Origin: Candidatus Peribacteraceae bacterium
GTDB lineage: Bacteria > Patescibacteriota > Gracilibacteria > Peribacterales > Peribacteraceae
Length of the DNA stretch: 64,000 nucleotides
NCBI GenBank assembly: GCA_028703835.1
Contig: JAQVMB010000004.1
Location: forward strand, 1 to 64,000
Direction: 5' to 3'
Numbering within the stretch: position 1 is the stretch's first letter; every line of letters begins with the position of its first letter. Below, one piece after another: positions 18,046 through 27,588 of the stretch. The notes under the pieces are model-generated. The model did no database searches and was not told the DNA's origin. It worked only from the letters and a program-made list of their open reading frames with translations. The translations under genes and the position numbers were made by a program.

Positions 18046-19455
18046 TCACTCCTCCGATGTCAGCAACCGATGCATGAGGAGAACGAGCAGGGCAACCGCG
18101 ATCGGCACGATCTGCACCACGCCCCGGGAGTAGCCCGTCTGGTAGACGGCCTCGACGGAAAGGCTCGTGAGGAGGAAGAGCGCGATCTGTGCGACGAAGG
18201 GCAGGAGGAATGCGGCGGTGAGGACGACAAGCGGTGAGCGGAAAGCGGAGCGCCATGCCAGGGCGATGGCGACGGCAAGGAGCGGGAAGAGCAGGAGCCA
18301 GTTTCCTTCGAAGAAGAGATTGACCGCAATGGACTGCGCTGCCAGCGGTTCCCAGTGGAAGACGGTTGCGGAGAGCGCTTTCGCGTTGCCGAAGGTGAGG
18401 CCGTGCGACCACTTGTAGGCCAGCCACGGTCCGGCGAAGACCAGCGACGCCGTGACGAGCGTCAGGATGGAAAGGCGCAGCGACCGAATCTCCAATGCTC
18501 CCCGTCGGCGCAGGATGAAGAGGGAGATGGCGAAGAGGAACAAGAGGATGGGCAGGTACAACGCGAGGCCTTCGTTCTTCGTCAGCGGCAGCAGCGCCAT
18601 GGCGACGGCGGAGAGCCGGAGGAACGAGAAGCGTTCCGCATGGTCCCCGCTGCGCACGGCGAGGAACAGGAACGAGACCGCGGCCAAGAGGTGGGCGGCC
18701 AGGAAGACTTCCGCGTACGCCTGCGTGCCGTGGATGAGGAGCAGGGGGATAGTCGCCAGGATGCAGACTCCGGCGACGGACCAGCTGCGGGACAGCGAGC
18801 GGCGCAGCAGGCCGTAGAAGAGGATGAGGAGCGCCCCGAACCAGACGATGTGGATGCTGTTCACGAGGCCTTCGTTCCATTCGCCTGCCAGGGAGGCGAG
18901 CCAGGTTTTGTGCAGCGAGACGGCGGGCGGATACGATGCCAGGGCGCCCAGAAGGTCGCGCGCATCGCCGGGAGCACCGTTCGCGATCGTCTGCGTCTGG
19001 AAGAAGATCTTCCCCCGGAAATTCCAGTTCTTCACGGTGTCGTCGAAGAAGGGCGGCGTGGAGACGAGCACGGCCGCACCCGTCCCGATCTTCGCGACCG
19101 TCCAGAGCCCGAGCAGGACGAGGAGGATCGTTGTCCTGAGCGGCGGCTTGTGCGAAGGGGCGACGGTGACGACGGGACGGCGGAACAAGCCGGCTCCCCA
19201 TCGTTTCCATGCGATGGCGGCGAGCAGGAGCAGCGAGACGAACTGGACGGCGAGGAAGCCGGGGCGGTTGAAGGGCAGTCCGGCGGCGGCCAGCAGGAAC
19301 GTGGCGGACATCGTGAGCGTGCCGCCCCACAGGAAACCGAGCGCCCAGCGTTCCGTCCGGAAGAGGACGGGCGTCCGCCCTTCCAGCAGCCGCAGCAGCA
19401 GCCAGCCGGAGAGGGATGGCAGGAGAATGCCGACGGCGAACGCGATGATGATCAT
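18046..19455 (-). CDS. Polytopic membrane protein, glycosyltransferase-39/C-like
   Basis: 469 aa, many hydrophobic helices typical of GT-C fold proteins. Confidence 0.6.
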   Translation of the reverse strand: MIIIAFAVGILLPSLSGWLLLRLLEGRTPVLFRTERWALGFLWGGTLTMSATFLLAAAGLPFNRPGFLAVQFVSLLLLAAIAWKRWGAGLFRRPVVTVAPSHKPPLRTTILLVLLGLWTVAKIGTGAAVLVSTPPFFDDTVKNWNFRGKIFFQTQTIANGAPGDARDLLGALASYPPAVSLHKTWLASLAGEWNEGLVNSIHIVWFGALLILFYGLLRRSLSRSWSVAGVCILATIPLLLIHGTQAYAEVFLAAHLLAAVSFLFLAVRSGDHAERFSFLRLSAVAMALLPLTKNEGLALYLPILLFLFAISLFILRRRGALEIRSLRLSILTLVTASLVFAGPWLAYKWSHGLTFGNAKALSATVFHWEPLAAQSIAVNLFFEGNWLLLFPLLAVAIALAWRSAFRSPLVVLTAAFLLPFVAQIALFLLTSLSVEAVYQTGYSRGVVQIVPIAVALLVLLMHRLLTSEE

Positions 19456-20609
19456 GGGATCTGGTAGATGAACGATGTGTCATCGAAGCGCCGCACCACG
19501 CCGCCGCCGCGCGCGAGTTCCTTTCCGTCCTGCCGCAGCACGTTATCGTTTCCCACGGTCACGTCGGGGCGGCGGAACACGAGCCAGGTCTTCGCGGATT
19601 CTTGCACGCCTTCGTCGGCGGTTATCGGGATGCTCGGGTAAGTGAGGTAGCGTGCCCGGGTGGGCAGCGGCGATCCTTCGGGAAACAAGAATGCGTAGGC
19701 CGGGTCCCTCTGCAGCAGGTCTTTCCCGAGCGCGACATCGGCATAGAAGGTGTCGAAGCTGCGGAAGCGCCGTGCGGTGGCGGGTTGCGAAAAATACGTC
19801 CGCACGTCATCCAGGGCATAGCTGAAGAATTCGGCGCCCATGCGCAGGTCGTAGACGATCCACAGCGCGCCGGAAAGGACCGCGAAGGCGAGGAACGGAC
19901 CGCGCGCCCCGAAGCGCCGGCGGAGCGTTCCCCGCAGGAAGAAGAGGAGGGTGCCACCCGCGGCGAGGACGGCGTAGAAAACGCGGTTCGCGCTCCAGCC
20001 CATCGGCGGGCCGTTGCCGAAGAGGCTCGCGGCGTCCGTGGGCGAGAAACGCAGGACGGGTCCCCAGAGGAAATTGACGGACGTGTTCTTGAACGTGTCG
20101 AACATCCAAAAGGATTTCCAGGCGCCGGTTATCTTCTCGGCCGCATCCGGACGCGAGAAGGACATTTCCTGCAGCGTCACTTCCGTGTTCGCGGGGAGCG
20201 AGATGCCGATGACATCGGCGAGAGGATCCCACTGTCCCGCGGAGGCGGGATCGAGGGTGACGACGGACGGGTTGCCCGGGTCGATGCGGAAGGGGATCTG
20301 CAGGAAGTCCGTCGGGCCCGCGTCACGCCGGTGCCAGACGAAGTAGCCGTCCACGCCTTCGCGCGCGCCGAAGACCAAGCGGATCGCGTCCACCGGTTCC
20401 GTCCACTCCGTCGGGCGCGTCATATTGCCGCCGTCGCCCGTAATGATGTGCAGGCCCTGTTCCGTCGGCGTCGCGGACGTCCAGCCCCGCCCGTCCCACG
20501 AGCCCGGCACTTTGCTGCCCGTGAAATCCCACGTATCCGTCCGCGCGGCGAAGACGGAGACGGGGGCGAAGAGGACGGCCGCTGTGACGACGATGCGGCG
20601 GAGATGCAT
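19452..20609 (-). CDS. Secreted/membrane hypothetical protein, coupled to the following GT-like gene
   Basis: 385 aa; signal peptide MHLRRIVVTAAVLFAPVSVFA, central TM segments; overlaps next CDS by 4 nt. Confidence 0.6.
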   Translation of the reverse strand: MHLRRIVVTAAVLFAPVSVFAARTDTWDFTGSKVPGSWDGRGWTSATPTEQGLHIITGDGGNMTRPTEWTEPVDAIRLVFGAREGVDGYFVWHRRDAGPTDFLQIPFRIDPGNPSVVTLDPASAGQWDPLADVIGISLPANTEVTLQEMSFSRPDAAEKITGAWKSFWMFDTFKNTSVNFLWGPVLRFSPTDAASLFGNGPPMGWSANRVFYAVLAAGGTLLFFLRGTLRRRFGARGPFLAFAVLSGALWIVYDLRMGAEFFSYALDDVRTYFSQPATARRFRSFDTFYADVALGKDLLQRDPAYAFLFPEGSPLPTRARYLTYPSIPITADEGVQESAKTWLVFRRPDVTVGNDNVLRQDGKELARGGGVVRRFDDTSFIYQIP

Positions 20610-20729
20610 CGGGGGGATTGTAGAGGAAGGGCGACGATGGAACAGGGGAGATTCTCCTTGTGCCGGTACTGGAAACCCCGGCCTCCCTCCCCCGAACGGA
20701 AGAGGAAGGCCGGTGGTTCTGTCGCATCA

Positions 20730-20921
20730 CTAGACGGTCGCGAGCGTGCGCCGGGAGGAGCGACGGCAACTCCAGCGCCGTTTCCGGCGCTTCTGGCGCT
20801 GGAGGGGGAAACGGCCGGCGCGGATCAGTGCCAGGCGCTTCTTGTGCTTCGCGCTTTTCAGGTGGTTCCCCCAGTGTTCTTCTCCGACGGAGACGCCGCA
20901 CGTACAAATGATGCTTCTCAT
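20730..20921 (-). CDS. Small basic zinc-finger-like protein (C-x-C...H-x5-H)
   Basis: MRSIICTCGVSVGEEHWGNHLKSAKHKKRLALIRAGRFPLQRQKRRKRRWSCRRSSRRTLATV. Confidence 0.5.
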   Translation of the reverse strand: MRSIICTCGVSVGEEHWGNHLKSAKHKKRLALIRAGRFPLQRQKRRKRRWSCRRSSRRTLATV

Positions 20922-21033
20922 CTCTTTTACTCCTTCGAGATGCGGTTGCCTATGCGTGTGCACAGGCATCTGAAAGATCAGACGTATCATTAAAACATAT
21001 TCTTCCCCGTAGAGGAATTCCACATTTATGGCT

Positions 21034-22911
21034 TCAGGAAGCCGTTTCTGATGCGGTCTCAATCTCCGCGGGCCCTCCGCTTACGACGGCCTTGATACGC
21101 CGGACGCCCGCGGAAGAGCTCTCTTCCTTCTGGATCTTGAACGACCCGAGCATCCCCGTGCGCGCCACGTGGGGCCCGCCGCAGATCTCCTTGCTGAAGA
21201 CGCCCTTCGCGTCGTCGCCCACGACGTACACTTTCACGTCGGCGCCGTAGCGGCTGTCGAAGACGCCCACGGCGCCTTCCGCCTTCGCGCCGTCCACGGT
21301 TGTCACATGGTACGAGACGGGGAGATCACTGCGGATCGCCTCGTTCACCAGCTCTTCCACCTTCTTGATCTGCTCCGGCGTCATCTTGTCGGGATGGTTG
21401 AAGTCGAAGCGGAGACGCTCCGCCGTGATGTTCGATCCCTTCTGATGCACGTGTGCGCCGAGCACCTGCTTCAGCGCCGCATTGAGGAGGTGCGTCGCCG
21501 TGTGGAGCTTCGTCGTCTCTGCGGAGTGATCCTGCAATCCGCCCTTGAACTTCTGTTCCGCGCCGGCGCGGGAGAGTGCCTGATGCGCCTCGAAGGCTTT
21601 CTTGAATCCTTCCTCATCGACGGTGAATCCGTGCTCTCCCACCATCTCCTTCGTCAGCTCCAGCGGGAATCCGTAGGTATCGTAGAAGTGAAATGCCATA
21701 TCACCTGGAATTCGACGGAGCCCTTGTTCAAGAGATGAATTCTGTTCAATAAATTTGTTCACATGTTTGAGTCCCTCCTGGAGGGTCTTCTTGAACTGAC
21801 GCTCTTCGGTATCCAGCGCACTGACGATCTGCGCTTCCTGTTTTCGCAAGTGCGGATAGGCGCCTTCGTACTGGGCGATCACTTCGCGGGCGATGGCGGA
21901 ACAGTAGAGATTGGTTTCGAAGGAGGCGTCCCGCTCGACGTACAGGCGGCGCAGGGAACGGATGGCGCGGCGGATGAGGCGGCGCAAGATGTATCCCTGG
22001 TCCACGTTCGAGGGTGTGACGCCGTCCGCGATCATGAAAGCGGATGCCTTCAAATGGTCCGTGATGATGCGGGTGTGGCGCGTCAGAATCCGGCCAAGTT
22101 CCGTGTCATCCCGCGGATCTTGTTCGTGGAAGACCGCACGCATAATCGGGGCCATCCGGTCCGTTTCATACACGCTTGCGACACCCTGCAGCACGGCTGC
22201 GACGCGCTCCAGTCCCATACCCGTGTCCACGTTCTGTTGTTTCAGGGGTTCAAACGTCCCGTCCTTCGTCTTGTTGTACTGCATGAAGACGTCGTTCCAG
22301 ATCTCCAGCCAGTTGGCGTCATCATTCGCCGGATTGCTTCCCGCGGGCGGCAGGTCCGTCGCCCCGATCCAGTAGAACATCTCCGTGTCCGGGCCGCAGG
22401 GGCCGGTCTGTCCGGCGGGGCCCCACCAGTTGTTCTTCTTCGGGAGGAAACCGATGCGTTCCCGTTTCACGCCGAGTTTTTCCCAGACCGCGGCGGACTC
22501 CTCGTCCTTCGGCGCGTCCTTGTCTCCTTCGAAGCATGTCACCGCGAATTTCTCCAGCGGGATGCCGAGGATCCGTGTGATGAACTCAAAGCTGAACGTG
22601 ATCGCTCCTTCCTTGAAGTAGTCGCCCAGGCTCCAGTTGCCGAGCATCTCGAACATCGTCAGGTGCGACGCGTCGCCCACTTCGTCGATGTCCTGGGTCC
22701 GGACGCAGCGCTGCACGTCACAGAGCCTCTTTCCCGCAGGGTGCGGCTCGCCGAGGAGGTAGGGGACGAGCGGATGCATGCCCGCCGTGGTGAAGAGGAC
22801 GGTGGGGTCGTTCTCCGGGACGAGCGGCGCGCCGGGGATCACGGCGTGGCCTTTCGACTGGAAGAAGTCGAGGTAGGCCTGACGGATCTGATCGGTGGTC
22901 ATGGAGTTCAT
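21034..22911 (-). CDS. alaS: Alanyl-tRNA synthetase, short form
   Basis: Catalytic motifs (FFQSKGH, TTAGMHPLVPYLLG, WSLGDYFK), editing-domain HTATHLLNAAL and CGGPHV; ends soon after, with no DHHA1 domain. Confidence 0.93.
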   Translation of the reverse strand: MNSMTTDQIRQAYLDFFQSKGHAVIPGAPLVPENDPTVLFTTAGMHPLVPYLLGEPHPAGKRLCDVQRCVRTQDIDEVGDASHLTMFEMLGNWSLGDYFKEGAITFSFEFITRILGIPLEKFAVTCFEGDKDAPKDEESAAVWEKLGVKRERIGFLPKKNNWWGPAGQTGPCGPDTEMFYWIGATDLPPAGSNPANDDANWLEIWNDVFMQYNKTKDGTFEPLKQQNVDTGMGLERVAAVLQGVASVYETDRMAPIMRAVFHEQDPRDDTELGRILTRHTRIITDHLKASAFMIADGVTPSNVDQGYILRRLIRRAIRSLRRLYVERDASFETNLYCSAIAREVIAQYEGAYPHLRKQEAQIVSALDTEERQFKKTLQEGLKHVNKFIEQNSSLEQGLRRIPGDMAFHFYDTYGFPLELTKEMVGEHGFTVDEEGFKKAFEAHQALSRAGAEQKFKGGLQDHSAETTKLHTATHLLNAALKQVLGAHVHQKGSNITAERLRFDFNHPDKMTPEQIKKVEELVNEAIRSDLPVSYHVTTVDGAKAEGAVGVFDSRYGADVKVYVVGDDAKGVFSKEICGGPHVARTGMLGSFKIQKEESSSAGVRRIKAVVSGGPAEIETASETAS

Positions 22912-23020
22912 AGGGAAGCAGAGCATAGCAAGAACGGCGTCGGAATGCGATATCTCCCGAAGGCGTCGTGCCTATCCACAGTATTGCAATATTATTATAT
23001 TATGTGATAATGAACTATCC

Positions 23021-24696
23021 ATGGAGGCATTCGCTTCCTCACCGGATGCGCTGCAACCCGTCCCCGGACAGGAGGCGGATATGATTCCCCTCGATCCGGC
23101 ATCCAACGATCATTTTCTCAGGGATGTCGAAACCGGCATGCTGCCCGCAGCATTTCTGATGCAGACCGCAGGCGGAGTGCCGTTGCTCATTTCCGGGAAG
23201 GGGGGACAGATGAGGCGCTGGATTTTTCTCCAGACGAGAAGCGCGTTGCGCATGAGCCCTCCGTCACGGGAGAGGAACCGCCTGTTCCGGCTCGTCTAGG
23301 AAGGAGGACGCGTTACAAAGAGAGGCAGGCAAGCGCCGACCCGTTGCGGATATACCTGCAGCAAATACGGGAAATACCGTTGCTGAAGCGCGAAGAAGAA
23401 ACAGCGTGTGCACAGCGGATCGATCGGTCCGGTCATATGCTTCGCCGCGCACTCTTCCGTTCTCAGGCGGTCCAGGGCCACGTCGCTAACCGGCTCAGTC
23501 GGCTTGTTCCGGGGTCCCGTCTGTTTCTCCATGCGGTGGGAGTGGATGCGCATGATAATGCGAAAAAGAAACAGATCATCGGTCTATTGCCCGTACATCT
23601 TCCTACGATCGCGGCTATCCATGAACGCTCACGTTCCCGGTTCCAGATGGTGCTGAAGCAGTCCATCCCCTTCGAAAGGAAAGAATGGGAATGGAGCAGG
23701 ATCACGAACGATCGGGGGCGCGCAGGATTGCTCCTCGACGAATTGGGTGTGGAGACGCAAGAACTTCTGAAGGGTCTCCCCGTTCTCCATCGTGCTCATG
23801 AAGAAGCGGAGCACTTGCGGGAGAACCTGGCGCGTCTTGCGCCGACCGATGCTTGCCGTGCGAACGTGGTACGACGATTGCGAAGCATTCTCACGGGCGT
23901 CCAGGAAACACCTCGAAGTCTGGAACGAAGGCTGCGGGAAATCGAGGAAGCACGGCGGGAGCACGATGAAGCGCGCGAGGCGCTCTATCGTCATAATCTT
24001 CGTCTCGTCATTTGGGTGGCTCGCGCGTACCGCGGCCGTGGCGTCAGTTTCCTCGATCTCATTCAGGAAGGGAATGCAGGTTTGATGCGAGCCGTGGACA
24101 AGTTCGATTTCAGGCGCGGATGCAGATTTTCCACGTATGCCGTGTGGTGGATTCGGCAATCCATGATGAAAGCGATCGCACAACAGTGTCGTATGATTCG
24201 TTTGCCGGATCACATGCAGGAGTCTGCCGCCGGTGCGAAGGAGGCGGAACGGCGCCTGCGTGTGGAAGGAGAGCGGAATCCGTCCGTGGAAGCCATCGCC
24301 GAGCGCGCGCAACTTCCGGTGGAGGATGTGCAATGTGCGGTGAAGCTGCGGCGGCCGCTCAGTCTCGACGAACGGGTGTCCCGGCGCGACAGTCGCCTGA
24401 CGCGGAGTGCGATGCTGCCCGATCGGGAGGAATCATCGCCGGTGAATATGGATCGTACGCTGCTGCGCGAGCGTCTGGGGCAGGTGCTCGCCACGCTCTC
24501 GCCGCGGCACCGCGACATCGTTGTGTTGCGGTTCGGGTTAGGGGGCCAAGAGCCTCTGACGCTGCTGCAGTGTTCCAAGCGGTTCAAGGTGAGCCGCGCG
24601 CGCGTTGGGCAAATCGAGGAGCGGGCGATGGAGCTCCTGCAAATGGAGGATAATAAGCGGCTGTTAGCCGGCTTTCTGGACGAAGAACGGGACTGA
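23021..24696 (+). CDS. RNA polymerase sigma-70 factor, apparently requiring a -1 frameshift at ~23200-23205
   Basis: N-terminal ORF from 23021 ([11 protein letters not shown]...LLISGK) and main ORF (listed from 23344) with [39 protein letters not shown]...; the main frame is open back to the G6 tract. Confidence 0.8.
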
Positions 24697-24708
24697 TGGC
24701 CTTTTTAC

Positions 24709-27510
24709 TTGTCCCGGCGCGGGGCGGAGGGCAGAATGCGATGCTCCATGGCTCTTGGCACTTCCGACGATTTCGGCGTTTCCGGCGACACTCCATCGCC
24801 GTTTGCAGACTCGGATGAATTGATGACGGACGACGACATGAACTTCCCGGAGGGGCATGCAGCGATGGAAGACCATCCCGCGCGGGAGACGGAAGTTTTG
24901 TCGGATGAGGGATTACCGTTGATCAACGGAAAACAGGAAAAGTGGCAATTTGATGAAGAGCGTATGTATATGACGGAAATGGCCAAAACCCCCCTGTTTA
25001 CCCGCACAGAGGAGATTGCTGCGGCCAAAAGCATTGAGCGTGCGCGTTTGCGCTTCCGGAACATGCTCTCCAGATTCGTTCCCGCCGCCGATGCGCAGGT
25101 GAAGATGTTGGAACGAGTGCATCGGAGAGAGGCGAGATTCGAACGGGTCATCGATACGTGTCTCACGGGGCGGGGCGAAAAGGAACAGGTGATGGGACGT
25201 ATGGGGGCGAACTTGCGCACCATCCGGGGATTGAGGCGGCGCAGCAGGCAACTGTTTCGGGCAGCCATGAACAGATCCTTGTCTCTCGAAGAGAGGAGAT
25301 ATGCAAGGCGGGAAGAGATGCGCACTCGCCATGCGATCGCACGGCTTCTGGAGGAACTGGGAGTCACCACGAGACGGCTGGAGGCGCTGATGTCGGTATT
25401 GGAGGCTAAACGCAATCGCATTGCGGTTCTCAAGCGGGAGATAGAGATGAGCGAGCATATCAAGGGATGGGAAGCGGAGCGGCGGGAGTGGAACATCGAA
25501 TTGCATGAGATTCTAAAAGCATTGCAGGACACGCCCGCAGGATTGGAGAAGCGGATGGAGCGACTGCGCGAAGCGCACCGGCAATACTATATGGCCAAGA
25601 AAGCGATGGGGGATGCGAACCTCCGGCTGGTCGTATCTGTCGCGAAAAAATATCGTAATCGCGGTCTCAGTTTCCTCGATCTCATTCAGGAAGGGAATAT
25701 GGGATTGATGCGGGCGGTCGAGATGTACGAGTTCAAGCGCGGTTTCAAGTTCAGCACGTACGCTACATGGTGGATCCGTCAGGCTGTTACTCGCGCCATT
25801 GCAGACCAGGCGAAAATGATCCGAACGCCCATGCATGTCATCGAAGGGATCGGCAAAGTGCGGAAAGCGGAGTGGAAGCTGGGGCAGGAACAGGGAAGGA
25901 CGCGGGTACAAAGCGAAGACATCGCCCGAAAGATGAAAATTGATCCTGAACGAGTTCGGCAGATGCGCGCGGCTGCCTGTTTCCCTCTCAGTCTTGATGA
26001 TGTCATCAACCCCCAGAACGACAGCAGCAAAGGATTTTTCCTTCCCGATGAGCGCGTGGAGGCGCCGGATGCGGAATACATGCGGGAGCAGTTACATGAG
26101 AAGATGAACGACGTCCTGGACGGTCTGACCTACCGTGAACGGGAAGTCATCCGGCTGCGGTACGGCCTTGCCGACGGCCATGTCTTCACCCTGGAAGAGA
26201 TCGGCAACATTTTTAAGCTATCGCGCGAACGTATCCGGCAAATCGAGGGGAAGGCCATGCGGAAGCTGCAGCATCCCGTTTGCCGAAAGAAGATGGAAGG
26301 ATTCTTGGACGATGCCGAGCAGAAGCGCAGTGACAAAGACCGCGTGTTGTCTTTGGCAGGGGATCCCAGTTGCCGCAGGATTCTCATCCGTCTTGGGCAG
26401 GCCTCTGCCGAGGATGACTGTTTCTTGGATGCCTTTGTGCGTGCGGGAGAAGGCAGCGAGTTGCATGTCCGTGACGTCCTCACAAGACTCCGCAATGCCG
26501 GACTCGTCGATTGCTTCAAGCGCGGTACGAAGCAGATTTATTACCTTACACCGGCGGGCGCCGACTGCTTCAAGGCGATCGTTCCGGACACAGAGAATCA
26601 CGAACCTTCCGCAACGCAGGAACGAGAGGGCGAGTCGGCGATGCCGGAGAATCTGTTGGCTGATCCTTGTCAGCGCGCTCTCATTCAGTACTTCGGCAAA
26701 GCCGGATCGGGCGAGCCGCGGCATGAACGCGGCGTTGCACGTATCCTGTCCGATTATAGCCGCAAGATGATCCACCAGAGAATTGCTTTGCTTGTGGAGC
26801 AGGGGATACTGGATTCCTATCACAAGGACGGTAAAAGGACGAAGTATTATTTGACGGAGACGGTTGGGCAGCAGCTGTACCGATTCGTTCTCCATCAGGA
26901 AAAAAAACGCGGTGCGCCTGTGGCCTCTCCGGCACCGGCTGCCGTGCCGCGTGAGGAGAAGGCGACGGTCACGCCGCCGGTTCTTTCCGCCATCCGGCCG
27001 TCGTTTCCGCCTCTCGGGGTGCGGAGGCAAGCGCCATCAGCTCCGTTGCATCCCGGAGTGCCGGAAACGGGTCGAGAACGGCCGTCTGCCAATGTCCCGG
27101 GGCGGGAAAAGACTGTCGATGACCAGATTGCATCGATCCGGACCGACATCGACGACCGCGTTCCAGAAGCCGGCGAAGCGGGATCCCCTGCATCTCGTCG
27201 GGTCAACGACAACGGCATGCACCGCCCTTTCTCGCTGGAGGCGTCCATTCTCGATGAGGTGCGCTGCTTGCCCGGTACGTCCCTGAGCCGGCTGTACCGC
27301 TTGTTTGAGCACAAGAAGATCATGCCGGGCGAAATCCGGGCGTGCGTGGAACAATTGTGCAGGGAGAAGAAGCTTTCCGTACCGGGAGTGGAACTGGCGG
27401 ACACGACGGTTCTGCAGTCCGGTGCGGCGCCGATTCCCGCCAAGAAGCCGTCTCCGCCGTTGGACGCGCCGTTCATTCCTCCGTCCACGGAGGGAATGCC
27501 TGTTTCCTGA
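24709..27510 (+). CDS. Sigma-70 family factor (RpoD-like core) with ~390 aa C-terminal extension containing winged-helix-like repeats
   Basis: Sigma regions 2-4 ([96 protein letters not shown]); start may be ATG 24748. Confidence 0.92.
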   Translation: MSRRGAEGRMRCSMALGTSDDFGVSGDTPSPFADSDELMTDDDMNFPEGHAAMEDHPARETEVLSDEGLPLINGKQEKWQFDEERMYMTEMAKTPLFTRTEEIAAAKSIERARLRFRNMLSRFVPAADAQVKMLERVHRREARFERVIDTCLTGRGEKEQVMGRMGANLRTIRGLRRRSRQLFRAAMNRSLSLEERRYARREEMRTRHAIARLLEELGVTTRRLEALMSVLEAKRNRIAVLKREIEMSEHIKGWEAERREWNIELHEILKALQDTPAGLEKRMERLREAHRQYYMAKKAMGDANLRLVVSVAKKYRNRGLSFLDLIQEGNMGLMRAVEMYEFKRGFKFSTYATWWIRQAVTRAIADQAKMIRTPMHVIEGIGKVRKAEWKLGQEQGRTRVQSEDIARKMKIDPERVRQMRAAACFPLSLDDVINPQNDSSKGFFLPDERVEAPDAEYMREQLHEKMNDVLDGLTYREREVIRLRYGLADGHVFTLEEIGNIFKLSRERIRQIEGKAMRKLQHPVCRKKMEGFLDDAEQKRSDKDRVLSLAGDPSCRRILIRLGQASAEDDCFLDAFVRAGEGSELHVRDVLTRLRNAGLVDCFKRGTKQIYYLTPAGADCFKAIVPDTENHEPSATQEREGESAMPENLLADPCQRALIQYFGKAGSGEPRHERGVARILSDYSRKMIHQRIALLVEQGILDSYHKDGKRTKYYLTETVGQQLYRFVLHQEKKRGAPVASPAPAAVPREEKATVTPPVLSAIRPSFPPLGVRRQAPSAPLHPGVPETGRERPSANVPGREKTVDDQIASIRTDIDDRVPEAGEAGSPASRRVNDNGMHRPFSLEASILDEVRCLPGTSLSRLYRLFEHKKIMPGEIRACVEQLCREKKLSVPGVELADTTVLQSGAAPIPAKKPSPPLDAPFIPPSTEGMPVS

Positions 27511-27588
27511 ATATCCATGCAGATCCAAATCAATGGCGGAAAGAGGCCTTTTTCGCTATAATAATAGGAAAGAACCAACATCCATCCC

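Noticed and set aside
16301-23007. Large plus-strand ORFs 16301..18016, 18355..19467, 19602..20993, 21763..23007
   Set aside because: All lie opposite convincing minus-strand genes (methyltransferase, GT-like, signal-peptide protein, alaS).
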